DNA of 37,353 nucleotides from Pseudoscardovia radai (lineage in GTDB: Bacteria; Actinomycetota; Actinomycetes; Actinomycetales; Bifidobacteriaceae): NCBI RefSeq assembly GCF_002259605.1, contig NZ_MWWR01000016.1:1-37353 (forward strand), written 5' to 3'. Below the pieces are notes generated by a model that ran no database searches, was not told the DNA's origin, and worked only from the letters and a program-made list of their open reading frames with translations. The position numbers and the translations under genes were made by a program. This document shows, piece by piece, positions 19,148-27,926 of the stretch (its first letter is position 1; each line of letters starts with the position of its first letter).

Positions 19148-20441
19148 CGGATTCCTCCTTCACCGCGGCCACGTCCACCAGGCGCGCGTCGATGCCCTCG
19201 GGCACATCGCCGGGGGCAGCCACCGTGATGATGGTCTGGTCGCAGGACGCCGCAAAATCCACGATGCGCGCGCGGCGCGTGGCATCCAGCTGGGAGAACA
19301 CATCGTCGAGGATGAGGATCGGCGAGCCGCCGGGCATGCGGTCGAGCACGCGGAACAGCGCCATGCGCAGGGCCAGCGCGATCGTCCACATCTCGCCGTT
19401 GCTCGCGTAGTCGCGCGCGGGGGCGCCGTCGAGTTCGAACACGATGTCGTCCCTGTGCGGGCCGATGAGGTTGCGCCCCTGCGCCACCTCGCCCTCGTAG
19501 ATGCGCTGGAAATGCCCGCTGATGCCGCGTCGCACGGCGTCCATGGCCGCCGCCTCGTCGGGTGCATCGTCGGGTGCATCGTCCGCATCGTCGGAACCCA
19601 GCGCCTGCGCGGTGCCGTCGACCGCCAGCAGGGGCAGCGCCTCGGTGAAGTTCGGGGTGTAGCGCATCGTGGCGCGGCTGCCGTCGTCGGCGAGGTCCGC
19701 GTAGATCGACGCGAACTCGCCCTGCAGCGCGGCGCAGACACGGGCGCGCATGCGCGTCAGGCGGATGCCGGCGTCCATGAAGCCGCCCGTCCATGCGTCG
19801 AGGCCGGCGAGAAGCGGCGAGATATCGCGGCCGACGGCGCGGTCCTGCGCAATCTGCCGGAAGATCTGCGCGCGCTGCCTGGCCACATGCGTGAATCCCT
19901 GCAGCGCCTCGTAGTAGCCGGATACGAGCTGTGCACCGGCGGAGTCAAGGAATCCGCGGCGGCGCGCGGGGTCCATGGAGACGAGCAGCTGGTCGTCGGG
20001 CGCGAAGGTGACGGTGCGCACGCGCCCCACGATGTCGCGCAGGTACACGCTCGCCTCGCTGTTGATACGCGCCCTGTTGCCGCCGCGCAGAGGGATCGTC
20101 ACGGTGTATGTCGTCACGTCGGCGGCGGAATCGTGGTTTGTACCGTCGCCTTCGGCGTTCGCCGCACCGTCATCGCCATCGGCGTCGGCGACATCAGCAC
20201 CATCACCGCCGCCCGACGCCACATTCGCGCGAATCGTGGCCGTCCGCTGCCCGCGTTCCACCAGCGGCGCGGACGCCGACGCACGGTGCGAGGCTCCCGT
20301 CGACAGGAACTCGATGGCCTCGACGATATTCGTCTTGCCCAGGCCGTTCCTGCCGTACAGCACGGTGACGCCCGGCTCGAAATCGATCAGGCAGTGCGTC
20401 CAGGAGCGGAAATGGTCCAGCACAAGTCGTGTGACATGCAT
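19131..20441 (-). CDS. recF: DNA replication and repair protein RecF
   Basis: 436 residues. ATG 20441 (MHVTRLVLDHFRSW) 22 bp after the dnaN stop; the ribosome site is weak, so coupling to dnaN is likely. ABC-type ATPase that loads RecA at gaps: Walker A YGRNGLGKTN (about residues 31-40), GPHRDDI, signature ASNGEMWTIALALRMA, Walker B LILDDVFSQLD. Two insertions unusual for RecF are visible. One is a Gly/Asp/Ala-rich run near residues 80-115 ending TNHDSAADV; the other is SDDADDAPDDAPDEAAA near residue 290. The first insertion contains a CACGATTCCGCC DNA motif like those in the broken helicase gene. Confidence 0.93.
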   Translation of the reverse strand: MHVTRLVLDHFRSWTHCLIDFEPGVTVLYGRNGLGKTNIVEAIEFLSTGASHRASASAPLVERGQRTATIRANVASGGGDGADVADADGDDGAANAEGDGTNHDSAADVTTYTVTIPLRGGNRARINSEASVYLRDIVGRVRTVTFAPDDQLLVSMDPARRRGFLDSAGAQLVSGYYEALQGFTHVARQRAQIFRQIAQDRAVGRDISPLLAGLDAWTGGFMDAGIRLTRMRARVCAALQGEFASIYADLADDGSRATMRYTPNFTEALPLLAVDGTAQALGSDDADDAPDDAPDEAAAMDAVRRGISGHFQRIYEGEVAQGRNLIGPHRDDIVFELDGAPARDYASNGEMWTIALALRMALFRVLDRMPGGSPILILDDVFSQLDATRRARIVDFAASCDQTIITVAAPGDVPEGIDARLVDVAAVKEESDASPW

Positions 20442-20463
20442 GCGAAAGCGTCGCCGCGATCCG

Positions 20464-21588
20464 TCAATCGGTGAAGCGCACGGGCACGAGCAGGTAGCGG
20501 AAGTCCATGGATTCGTCGGAATCGGCCTCCTGCTGCCCGTCGATCTCCACGGCCTTGAGCGCATCGGTCATCTTGATGCGCACATACGGCTCGTCGAAGG
20601 CCTTGAGGCCGTCCACGAGGTAGCCGGGGTTGAAGGCCACGGTGATCTCCTCGCCGTCCAGGTCGGAGGCGATGACTTCGGAGGCCTGCGATTCGTCGGC
20701 CGCGCCCGCCGACAGCGTGAGCTCGTCCTCGGCGAAGTGGCAGCGGACCGTCGCGTTGCCGTCGGTCACGAGAGACACGCGGTGCAGCGCGTCGAGCAGC
20801 TCCTGGCGGTTCACCACCGCCTGGATCGGATACTCGTCGCGGAACAGCGTGCGCACGGCGGGGAAGTCGCCTTCGATCAGCTGCGTGGTCGACACGCGGC
20901 CGGCGTTCTCGATGCCCATGAGGTTATGCGTCTCGGGGTCGAAGTCGAGCGTGACGTTCTGCGTCGTGTCCATGAAGCGCGCGATATCGCGCAGCAGCGA
21001 GCCGCGCACCTGCGCCTTGGCTTTCACAGACGGGTCGGCCGGCGTCCAGGAGAAGGTGATCTGGCTCAGGCGGAAGCGGTCGGTGGAGGTCATCATCACC
21101 TTGTCGCCCTCGAATTCCATGAGGATGGCCGTGAGGATCGGGCGGCCCTCGTCGCGCGCCACCGACACGGCGGCCTGGGTGACGGCGTGGGAGAACGTCT
21201 CCGCGTCCACCTGACCGAGCACCTGCGGCACCTGCGGCAGCTCGGGGTAGTCGGATTCGGGCATGAGCTGCAGCGAGAAGCGCGCCTTTCCGCTGCGGAT
21301 GAGCAGGCGCGTGCCCTCGGTGACGAGGGTGGTTTTCTCGGCCGGCAGGTTCTTGGCGATGTCGGAGAGCAGCTTTCCGAGCACCACGATGGTGCCGGGG
21401 TCGTCCACGGTCGCCTCGATGTGGTGGCGGGCGGTGACGTCGTAGTCGAAGACGGACAGGTTCATAAGGCCGTCGGCCGCGTCGATCTTGACGCCGGCGA
21501 GAATCGGCATCGCGGGGCGCGACGGGATGATATGCGTCGTCCAGTTCACCGCGTTGGCGAAATCCGCGGAATTCACTTCAACTTTCAT
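20464..21588 (-). CDS. dnaN: DNA polymerase III beta sliding clamp
   Basis: 374 residues, the normal clamp length. ATG 21588 (MKVEVNSADFANAVNW) with AAGGACTG upstream. Three clamp domains are recognisable, with landmarks RPAMPILAGVKI, LPQVPQVLGQVD, FPAVRTLFRDEYP and a C-terminal RYLLVPVRFTD. The clamp tethers the replicative polymerase and partner proteins to DNA. It is first gene of the dnaN-recF-dciA run. The gap to dnaA is about 1.4 kb and holds oriC and repeats. TAGAAT at 21745-21740 is a possible -10 of its promoter. Confidence 0.97.
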   Translation of the reverse strand: MKVEVNSADFANAVNWTTHIIPSRPAMPILAGVKIDAADGLMNLSVFDYDVTARHHIEATVDDPGTIVVLGKLLSDIAKNLPAEKTTLVTEGTRLLIRSGKARFSLQLMPESDYPELPQVPQVLGQVDAETFSHAVTQAAVSVARDEGRPILTAILMEFEGDKVMMTSTDRFRLSQITFSWTPADPSVKAKAQVRGSLLRDIARFMDTTQNVTLDFDPETHNLMGIENAGRVSTTQLIEGDFPAVRTLFRDEYPIQAVVNRQELLDALHRVSLVTDGNATVRCHFAEDELTLSAGAADESQASEVIASDLDGEEITVAFNPGYLVDGLKAFDEPYVRIKMTDALKAVEIDGQQEADSDESMDFRYLLVPVRFTD

Positions 21589-21792
21589 GGCAGTCCTTCA
21601 TTCAAACCAACAAAACCAACACTGGATGCGCCCTCGTGGCGCTTCATGGCGCTCGGTGGCGCGCGCCCGGCTTGACCCCGGCGCCGGCAACCGACGGTGC
21701 GGCACGATGCACCTCGCGCACGAGGGCATAGGTCTTCCCATTCTACCGGGAACCCGAATCCGCCGAGCCGAGCCGCGGAATCGTCTGAAAAT

Positions 21793-21940
21793 GTCCGCAA
21801 CCTATCACACTGTTGCGAATTCCCTAACAATGTGATGGGTTACGGACACAAAACACGATTTTCCCGCCCGAAATTGGCGGAAAATGTCCGCAAGCCATCA
21901 CACTGTTGCGGGAACGAGAACGATGTGATGGGTTTCGAAC
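21793..21940. repeat. Dispersed 55-bp palindromic element, two full copies
   Basis: Palindrome one: 21793-21814 with its inverse at 21826-21847. Palindrome two: 21886-21907 with 21919-21940. Each is 55 bp and they start 93 bp apart. The shared arm is close to GTCCGCAACCTATCACACTG. The linker contains AAAACACGATTTTCCCGCC. The same arms and the same 93-bp spacing recur at 1675-1789, there with half a palindrome missing and the linker inverted. It lies between the dnaN promoter and oriC. Confidence 0.75.
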
Positions 21941-21983
21941 ACGTGGGGGATTGCGATGAACGAGGAGGCATGCGGAGGGTCGG

Positions 21984-22064
21984 ATTCTCAATAAGAAACC
22001 ACAGGGAGAGCAAGTCGATTCTCAATAAGGAAGCAGGAAAAGGCAGAAGGGCATTCTCAATAAG
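21984..22064 (+). repeat. Three iteron-like direct repeats beside oriC
   Basis: ATTCTCAATAAG occurs at 21984-21995, 22018-22029 and 22053-22064, 34 and 35 bp apart, each followed by a purine-rich stretch. Regular spacing close to the origin resembles iterons or initiator-accessory sites. No known consensus was matched. Confidence 0.55.
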
Positions 22065-22125
22065 GGGCAGCCGCAGGCTTCCCGGACGGTGAAGGAAAGG
22101 CGCTGCGGAAAAAACAGAAGTCGAG

Positions 22126-22137
22126 GTAAACGTTTAC
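22126..22137. promoter_or_regulatory. Perfect palindrome GTAAACGTTTAC, LacI-family-like operator
   Basis: A 12-bp perfect palindrome with central CG, the form bound by LacI-family regulators. It stands in the dnaN-dnaA interval about 100 bp from the AT-rich unwinding region. No LacI-type gene is in the window, so its role in an origin region is unclear. Confidence 0.35.
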
Positions 22138-22224
22138 TAAAACATTTGCCGCGCCCAGCGCTGTCCTCTGTGGTTTTGGCCCAGGGCAGCGCATGTGGTT
22201 CTTTTTGGAATATGCAAGGCGTGC

Positions 22225-22565
22225 ATATTTTCTGCATATTTTAAAGTCACCGATTATTCATCGGCTGCATGAATATCCTTAAAAACATCTCTATTTATGC
22301 ATTATTAGTCGTTATAGTCGCTGTGGATTTGTGCACAACCTTTCAAGTCCGGCGAAATTTGAATCGTGATGAGTTATCCCCCAATGTGAATTAAGTGTGG
22401 ATAACTTGTGGACGATGAAGCCGTTTTTCCACCGGCGCAACGAGGTCTCAAATTATCCCCAAATTTCAAGGGTTCTCCACCATCTTATCCGCAGCTTATC
22501 CGCCATTTCAAGCCGCTTATCCACAGGTTTTTCCTATATCTGTGGATAACTCTGTGGATGAATTT
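22225..22565. other. oriC: Replication origin oriC between dnaN and dnaA
   Basis: An AT-rich stretch at about 22225-22320 (likely unwinding element) is followed by DnaA boxes. Perfect TTATCCACA or its inverse lies at 22396-22404, 22517-22525 and 22541-22549. Near matches are 22322-22330, 22374-22382 (TTATCCCCC), 22453-22461 (TTATCCCCA), 22485-22493 (TTATCCGCA), 22496-22504 (TTATCCGCC) and 22553-22561 (TGTGGATGA). The placement next to dnaA and dnaN, with diverging blocks of household genes, is the classical origin layout. Confidence 0.85.
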
Positions 22566-22773
22566 GGGGTTCCTGGAGGCCATTCGGACGCGTCGCGACC
22601 CTCCGAGCCACCTTCCTATCCGATCTCGACCGTCGGCCAGGGCATCGTGAACGCCATCTGAATGGCCATGGTTTCGCCGTCGAATCGCCTCCGTTATATG
22701 CGACATCTCATGCGAACCTGCGAAAACCGTTCGATGCCCTGCCGTTTCCGCCGTGCGGGCCGAATTTCGCCGC

Positions 22774-22945
22774 TTCATGGCACGTTTTCTTCGCCATGAA
22801 GGGTGTTTACCTCGGGAATCGGGGCGGTGGCAGGCGAAAACGGCGCTCGTGGCGAGGATTCTTCGCCATGGGGCATGGTTCTCCCTGTGATGGGTGGTCT
22901 GGGGCGGCAGATGGGGGTTCGTGGCGCGTTTTCTTCGCCATGAGG
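22774..22945. repeat. Three hairpin repeats with a 72-bp period, 3' of dnaA
   Basis: TGGCRMGNNTTCTTCGCCA-like hairpins are seen with TGGC at 22778, 22850 and 22922, exactly 72 bp apart. Each pairs TTCATGGC or CGTGGCG with GCCATGAA or CGCCATGA around a TTCTT loop. The sequence between copies is only partly conserved. They lie between the dnaA stop (22991) and oriC, thus in the dnaA 3' untranslated region. Confidence 0.6.
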
Positions 22946-22990
22946 CACGATTTTGAGGCGCCGCGCCCGCCCCCCCCCGCGCGTGTGCCG

Positions 22991-25087
22991 CTACTTCGAC
23001 GAATCCTTGCGCTTGATCATCACGGTGAGTTCCTTGACGTAGTTGTAGACCTCGCGCTTCTCCGACATCTCGGAGGAGATCTTCTTGCAGGCGTGCATCA
23101 CCGTGGAATGGTCGCGTCCGCCGAAGATCTCGCCCACGTCGACGAGCGAGAGATTCGTCATCTCACGCGTCATGTACATGGCGATCTGGCGCGCCATCGC
23201 GATGTTCTTGGTGCGGCTCGTGCCCACCAGGTCGTCGAAGGTCAGCTGGAAATACTGCGCCGTGGTGGTGATGATGTCGGTCGGCGTGATCTCCACGTCG
23301 CTGGAGAAGAAGTCCTGCAGCGTCTGCTCGGCGAGGGCGCGCGTCAACGGCTGCCTATTCAGCGATGCCATGGCGTGCACGCGCGTCAGGGCGCCTTCGA
23401 GCTCGCGCACGTTGTCGGTGACCTGTTCGGCGATGAGGGTGAGCACGTCGTTCGGCACCTCCATGCCGCTGTTCTGCGCCTTCATGCGCAGAATCGCGAT
23501 ACGCGTCTCGAGGTCCGGCGGGCGCACGTCCACCGACAGGCCCGAGTCGAAGCGCGAGATAAGGCGCTGCTCGAAGCCCTTGAGGTTCTTCGGCGCCACG
23601 TCGGATGCGATGACGATCTGCTTGTTCGCCTGGTGCAGCGCGTTGAAGGTGTGGAAGAACTGGCGCATCGTCTCCTCGCCGCGGAGGAACTGGATGTCGT
23701 CGATGAGCAGGATGTCGACCTCGCGGTAGCGCCTGTTGAAATTCGCAACCACATTGGGGTCATTCGCCGAATTTCGCACTGCTTCGATGAATTCATTCGT
23801 GAATTCTTCGGAATTGGCGTATCGAACGCGCAAAGACGGATTCTCGCGCAGCGCCTCGTTGCCAATGGCGTTGAGCAGATGCGTCTTGCCCAGGCCAGGG
23901 CCGCCGTAGATACACAGCGGGTTGAAGTTCTTGCCCGGCGCCTCGGCCACGGCCACGGCCACGGCGTGCGCGAAACGATTGGAATCGCCGGCGACGAATG
24001 TATCGAACGTCGCCTTCTTGTTCAGATGCGTTTCTTCGTCGCGATTGGTCTGTGAATCGGCCATGCCCAGCTGCTGCTTGGCGCCCTGGGCTCCGTCCGC
24101 AGGGGTTGCGCCGTTCGCCGATGCCGCGCCGTTCGATGCTTCGCCTGCGTTCGATGCGCCTGCGATGGCCTGGGCCTGTGCTTCCGCCTGCCGCGCGGTG
24201 GCCTGGCTGTCGGCGGTGACGGCCGCGCGCTGCGCCGCGAAGGCATCGGCGTGCTGGGGGAGCGGCGCCTCGTTCGGCCCAGTGACGGGCAGCGGGGCGT
24301 TGGGATACGACGGGGTGGCGGAATACGACGGGTATTCGTAGCCGGCGCCGGCCGCGGGGTTCGCGCCCGCGCCCTGTGCGAAGGCAGACGATGCGCCCGT
24401 CGCTGCATTCGCCGGATTTGCCGGCGCTGCAGAAGCCGGCGCTGCAGAAACCGGCACAGTGGAGACCGGCATGGCAGGCGTCTGAGGCATCGGGGCAACC
24501 GGCTGCGCCATGTTCGTCTGGTTTGTCGCCGCCTGGTTCGCCGCAGTGTCGGCCGGATAGGTGGGATAGACCGGATTACGGCGTGCGGCGGCGTCTTCGG
24601 CGGCCTGCAGGTCGAACAGGTCCGCCTGGGGCTGACGATGCTGCGATGCACCGCGCGTCTGGCGGGGTCTCTGATCGGCGCCTGCCGTCTGTGATACGCC
24701 TGCCGTCTGCGGCGTGCCGATATTCTGCGTCGTGCTCGGATGGTTGCGCTGCTGCGCCTGGTACGCAATCGTGATTGCGTCGTTCGTGTCATCGGGCGTC
24801 GTGGTCTCGGCGGGCTTCTGCGGAGCCTCGCTGGCGATGCGGATGACGAAGGTCATCCGCCTGCCCGACGCAATCTGCAGCGCCTGCAGGACCTCCTTGT
24901 TGACGCGCGTCTCGATGGTCAGGCGCGTCAGTTCGTCGGGGGCCTCGAGAACAAGCATGTCGTCGAAGCAGACGAAGGGCTTCAGACCGCTCACGCACGT
25001 CCGGTACCGCTCAGAAAGGGACGCGTTGGCAAGCAGTAGCCTCTTGGCCTCGGCCCAGATGGTCGCGGCATCGTTCATATCCGCCAT
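22991..25087 (-). CDS. dnaA: Chromosomal replication initiator DnaA
   Basis: 698 residues. ATG 25087 (MADMNDAATIW) is chosen for AAAGGACGG at a good distance; the open frame continues upstream without one. Domain I is residues 1-90. Domain II is a very long Gln/Pro/Ala/Asn-rich linker, about residues 100-365, far longer than in E. coli DnaA (467 residues total). Domain III has Walker A GGPGLGKTHLLNA, Walker B DILLIDDIQFL and sensor SRFDSGLSVD. Domain IV ends with the DNA-binding signature GRDHSTVMHACKKI. It binds the boxes at 22.3-22.6 kb and 25.27-25.47 kb; the latter, in its own promoter region, imply autoregulation. Confidence 0.97.
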   Translation of the reverse strand: MADMNDAATIWAEAKRLLLANASLSERYRTCVSGLKPFVCFDDMLVLEAPDELTRLTIETRVNKEVLQALQIASGRRMTFVIRIASEAPQKPAETTTPDDTNDAITIAYQAQQRNHPSTTQNIGTPQTAGVSQTAGADQRPRQTRGASQHRQPQADLFDLQAAEDAAARRNPVYPTYPADTAANQAATNQTNMAQPVAPMPQTPAMPVSTVPVSAAPASAAPANPANAATGASSAFAQGAGANPAAGAGYEYPSYSATPSYPNAPLPVTGPNEAPLPQHADAFAAQRAAVTADSQATARQAEAQAQAIAGASNAGEASNGAASANGATPADGAQGAKQQLGMADSQTNRDEETHLNKKATFDTFVAGDSNRFAHAVAVAVAEAPGKNFNPLCIYGGPGLGKTHLLNAIGNEALRENPSLRVRYANSEEFTNEFIEAVRNSANDPNVVANFNRRYREVDILLIDDIQFLRGEETMRQFFHTFNALHQANKQIVIASDVAPKNLKGFEQRLISRFDSGLSVDVRPPDLETRIAILRMKAQNSGMEVPNDVLTLIAEQVTDNVRELEGALTRVHAMASLNRQPLTRALAEQTLQDFFSSDVEITPTDIITTTAQYFQLTFDDLVGTSRTKNIAMARQIAMYMTREMTNLSLVDVGEIFGGRDHSTVMHACKKISSEMSEKREVYNYVKELTVMIKRKDSSK

Positions 25088-25272
25088 GGCGCCGTCCTTT
25101 CCAGGGAAGTGTTGGTAGGCAAAAAAGAGTATGGGAGCGCAGGCGCCCGCTGCGTCTGCGTCCGTCGGATTCGGTCGGGGTCCCTTCGGTTCCCGCATCC
25201 GGCGCATCCCGGATCGGGAGGCCGCATCGGGGACGCCGGACGGACTCCGCGGAAACTCTGACGGAAACACAG

Positions 25273-25472
25273 TTATACACGCTGCGTCGGAAGTTATCCA
25301 CATCTACGCGTGTTGACCGTCGAAATTGTGAATAACATTCGTGTAGTTTGTGGATAACTACCGCCCTCCCCATCGTAGCGGAATCCGGCGCCATCGTTGA
25401 AATACCAAGCACGGCATTTGCTGACCGAGGCCCCAGGCACCCCAACGATTGTCCACAACCTCATGTGGACAA
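25273..25472. promoter_or_regulatory. DnaA boxes upstream of dnaA (second origin half/autoregulation)
   Basis: TTATCCACA at 25294-25302 and its inverse at 25349-25357 are perfect. TTATACACG at 25273 and TGTGAATAA at 25327 are near matches. TTGTCCACA (25449-25457) and TGTGGACAA (25464-25472) form an inverted pair. They occupy the dnaA-rpmH spacer and so can control both promoters and act with the dnaN-side cluster as a bipartite origin. Confidence 0.75.
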
Positions 25473-25564
25473 AATCCTCCCACCTGAGCCCTACCTGAGC
25501 CCTATCCCGGACACCATCGGCGCCGCCGAGCCGGGGAATCGTATCGTTTTCCCCCGTGTTCTTT

Positions 25565-25593
25565 TTGACTATTTCCACACCCCAGAGTACTTT
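25565..25593 (+). promoter_or_regulatory. Promoter of rpmH
   Basis: TTGACT (25565-25570) and TACTTT (25588-25593) with 17-bp spacing. The leader then contains a 7-bp stem GCCGTGC-TAGA-GCACGGC (25616-25633) before the rpmH ribosome site. Confidence 0.6.
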
Positions 25594-25654
25594 GGTAGAG
25601 CTTGACTCATGAGGCGCCGTGCTAGAGCACGGCCTGTTACCAGGAGCACTAACT

Positions 25655-25789
25655 ATGAAGAGGACATTCCAGCCGAATAATCGTCGTCGTCACATGAAGC
25701 ACGGCTTCCGCGTGCGCATGCGTACCCGTTCCGGTCGTGCGACCATCAATCGTCGTCGCGCCAAGGGCCGCAAGTCCCTGTCCGCGTAA
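25655..25789 (+). CDS. rpmH: 50S ribosomal protein L34
   Basis: 44 residues, full length for L34. ATG 25655 with AGGAG at 25642-25646. The sequence starts [22 protein letters not shown] and continues to the conserved [20 protein letters not shown] end. A very basic protein of the large subunit, near the exit region of 23S rRNA. First gene of the rpmH-rnpA-yidD-yidC run, the universal neighbour of dnaA on the opposite strand. Confidence 0.97.
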   Translation: MKRTFQPNNRRRHMKHGFRVRMRTRSGRATINRRRAKGRKSLSA

Positions 25790-25807
25790 GGCGGCTTTCA
25801 GCGACAA

Positions 25808-26212
25808 GTGGAGCGACTGAAGAGTCATCGCGATTTCGTCCACGTGCTGAAGCGGCGCACCAAGGTCACAAGCCGTGACCTCGTTGTGCATTTTTGCAGG
25901 CGGCCGGATGCCGAGACGGGGGATTCCCCGTCCTGCACCATCCGGCTGGGCCTTGCTGTATCCAAAAGCGTCGGACACGCGGTGACGCGCAATCTCGTCA
26001 AGCGCCGTTTCCGAGTTCTTGCCAGGGCGCATGAAGATCTTCTTCCGTCCGGCTGCGACATCGTCATGAGGGCGAAGCCGTCGGCGGCCCATGCGTCCTT
26101 CCAATCCCTTGACGAGCAAGTGGAGTCCCTGTTCGGGAAGGCGGCGCAACGCCTCGCGAATCCGCCGCAGAATCCACGGGGCCCGCGGAATGCCGCGGAC
26201 GGTGCCGCGTGA
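25808..26212 (+). CDS. rnpA: Ribonuclease P protein component
   Basis: 134 residues from GTG 25808 (encoded [17 protein letters not shown], the normal start of RnpA). The RNR signature is seen in [18 protein letters not shown] (about residues 56-73). It binds the RNase P RNA and helps process tRNA 5' ends. The start lies 18 bp after rpmH with only a distant AAGGCGG, so translation is probably coupled. The stop overlaps the yidD start by GTGA. A short Pro/Asn/Arg-rich tail is species-specific. Confidence 0.95.
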   Translation: MERLKSHRDFVHVLKRRTKVTSRDLVVHFCRRPDAETGDSPSCTIRLGLAVSKSVGHAVTRNLVKRRFRVLARAHEDLLPSGCDIVMRAKPSAAHASFQSLDEQVESLFGKAAQRLANPPQNPRGPRNAADGAA

Positions 26213-26670
26213 CTTCGCGCGGAACCTCGGCAGCCTCGGCGGCCGATGCACCGGCATCGGAATCGTCCCGGCACACATCCTGGCGCAATCCCTTGTCCAT
26301 CCGGCTGATCCGGTGGTATCAGCGGGTTATCTCACCCGCGTTCCCGGCGAGGTGCAAATACTATCCGACGTGTTCCGCCTATGCGGTCACGGCTATCCGT
26401 CGTTTCGGCTCCGTGCAGGGCCTGTTCCTGGCCTTTCTGCGCATCATGCGCTGCCAGCCCTGGAACAGGGGCGGCATCGACGACGTACCTCAGGTTTTTT
26501 CGCCTTTCTATAGATTCTCGTGGTCCAAGGCGCACGAGGAACCGCGAGTCACGCCCGACGCAGGCGCTGCGTCCCGCGCCGCTGCGTCCGATGACGTCGC
26601 GGCGCGCGGCATCGCGCCCGATGACGCGGCCCGACGTGGCTCCACCGATGAGAAGGAGACCGTCCGATGA
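26209..26670 (+). CDS. yidD: Membrane protein insertion efficiency factor YidD
   Basis: 153 residues from GTG 26209, overlapping the rnpA stop by four bases. The YidD core is at residues about 30-100: [28 protein letters not shown] with the family's Cys pattern, then [20 protein letters not shown] and GGIDDVP. A 28-residue Ser/Ala-rich lead and a 45-residue Ala/Asp/Arg tail flank it; the family is usually 70-110 residues. It works with YidC at the inner face of the membrane. Confidence 0.93.
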   Translation: MTSRGTSAASAADAPASESSRHTSWRNPLSIRLIRWYQRVISPAFPARCKYYPTCSAYAVTAIRRFGSVQGLFLAFLRIMRCQPWNRGGIDDVPQVFSPFYRFSWSKAHEEPRVTPDAGAASRAAASDDVAARGIAPDDAARRGSTDEKETVR

Positions 26671-27680
26671 CTTTGGACAATGGTTTCTGGGGATGGTTCT
26701 ACAAACTCCTGTATCCCCTTGAGTGGCTCATGACGTACATCCTGGACATGTTCCACAAGGTGTTCGTCTTCTTCGGAATGCCCGATGGCCCCGGATTCGC
26801 ATGGGTTCTGTCGATCATCTTCCTGGTGGTCCTCGTGAGGCTGTGCATTCTGCCGCTGTTCATCAAGCAGATGAAGTCGATGCGCCGCATGCAGGCCATC
26901 CAGCCGCAGCTGCAGAAGATCCAGAAGAAATACAAGGGCAAGAACGACCCGGCCAGCCGCGAGGCCATGAGCCGCGAGACGATGAAGCTCTACCAGGAAA
27001 ACGACGCCAACCCCATGGGCTCGTGCCTGCCGGCGCTGATCCAGTCGCCGATCTTCATGACGATGTTCTACGTGCTCTCCTCGGTGCGCTACATCGCCAA
27101 CGGTTCGAAGAAGGGCTTCGGCGCGTTCGATCAGGCCACGGCGCAGTCCCTCCAGGACACCCCCGTGTTCAACATCCACCTGAGCTCGATGTTCACCGAG
27201 GTGGACGCCGGCGGCAAGATCACCATCGGCATCTTCATCGCGCTTATGTGCTTCACGATGTTCTACTCGCAGTTCCACAACATCCGCCGCAACACGCCGA
27301 AGGCCGCGCAGTCCGGCCAGACGTACCGCACGCAGATGATGATGGCGCTGATCTTCCCGTTCATGTACATCTTCTCGGGTATCGCGTTCCCGTTCGCCGT
27401 GCTCATCTACTGGCTGACGAACAACACGTGGACCCTGTGCCAGACCTTCTGGCAGGTGCGCAATATGCCGACGCCGGGCTCGCCCGCCGCCGAAGACAAG
27501 GAGAAGCGCGACTACAAGCGCGAGCAGGCGCGTCGCAAGCGCGAGGGCCTTCCCACCATCGAGGAGGAGGAGCTCGCCAAGGCCAAGGCCGATGCCGCCG
27601 AGCGCAAGAACAAGCCGCAGCGCTACCAGCCGACCAGGAAGAACCGCGCGAAGAAGGGCTCCGGCTCGAAGAAGAAGTGA
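26667..27680 (+). CDS. yidC: Membrane protein insertase YidC/Oxa1
   Basis: 337 residues. ATG 26667 overlaps the yidD stop (ATGA) and AAGGAG lies ten bases upstream. Oxa1-type insertase: five membrane segments beginning WVLSIIFLVVLVRLCILPLF, which holds the conserved hydrophilic-groove Arg, then QIQ-type cytoplasmic hairpin KKYKGKNDPASREAMSRETMKLY, MGSCLPALIQSPIF, and later FPFMYIFSGIAFPFAVLIYWLTNN. No large extracytoplasmic P1 domain, as in Gram-positives. The last 60 residues are strongly Lys/Arg-rich, typical of ribosome-contacting tails. Confidence 0.96.
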   Translation: MTLDNGFWGWFYKLLYPLEWLMTYILDMFHKVFVFFGMPDGPGFAWVLSIIFLVVLVRLCILPLFIKQMKSMRRMQAIQPQLQKIQKKYKGKNDPASREAMSRETMKLYQENDANPMGSCLPALIQSPIFMTMFYVLSSVRYIANGSKKGFGAFDQATAQSLQDTPVFNIHLSSMFTEVDAGGKITIGIFIALMCFTMFYSQFHNIRRNTPKAAQSGQTYRTQMMMALIFPFMYIFSGIAFPFAVLIYWLTNNTWTLCQTFWQVRNMPTPGSPAAEDKEKRDYKREQARRKREGLPTIEEEELAKAKADAAERKNKPQRYQPTRKNRAKKGSGSKKK

Positions 27681-27732
27681 CGGGCCGGAGGGTCACGATT
27701 CCACGTGATCTTTCCCACGATTGCTACGATGG

Positions 27733-27762
27733 CCCCGCGGAGGCGTTCCTCCGCGGGGTTTC
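27733..27762 (+). terminator. Intrinsic terminator after yidC
   Basis: CCCCGCGGAGG (27733-27743) pairs with CCTCCGCGGGG (27748-27758) around CGTT, followed by TTTC. It ends the rpmH-yidC operon, so jag has its own promoter; TAGAAT at 27886-27891 is a candidate -10. Confidence 0.8.
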
Positions 27763-27926
27763 CCATAGCGTTCGGCAGTGGTGCCGTCGAACGGTGAGCC
27801 GAGGCGGGGGCGGCCCTGCAGCGGTGGCGCGTCGCGGCGTGCCGCGGTCCTGCAGCGGGCGTTCGATTTTGGCGTATGCCTCCTGTAGAATGGTGCTTCA
27901 CATGTGTAAGTAAGGAGACCATCCCA

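Noticed and set aside
22968..22980. Run of C residues near the dnaA stop as a phase-variable tract
   Set aside because: It lies outside any coding region or recognised promoter, so a switching role cannot be supported.
25088..25303. Extended N-terminus of DnaA
   Set aside because: It would cross the DnaA boxes and promoter; the ATG at 25087 has a good ribosome site and the normal domain I start.
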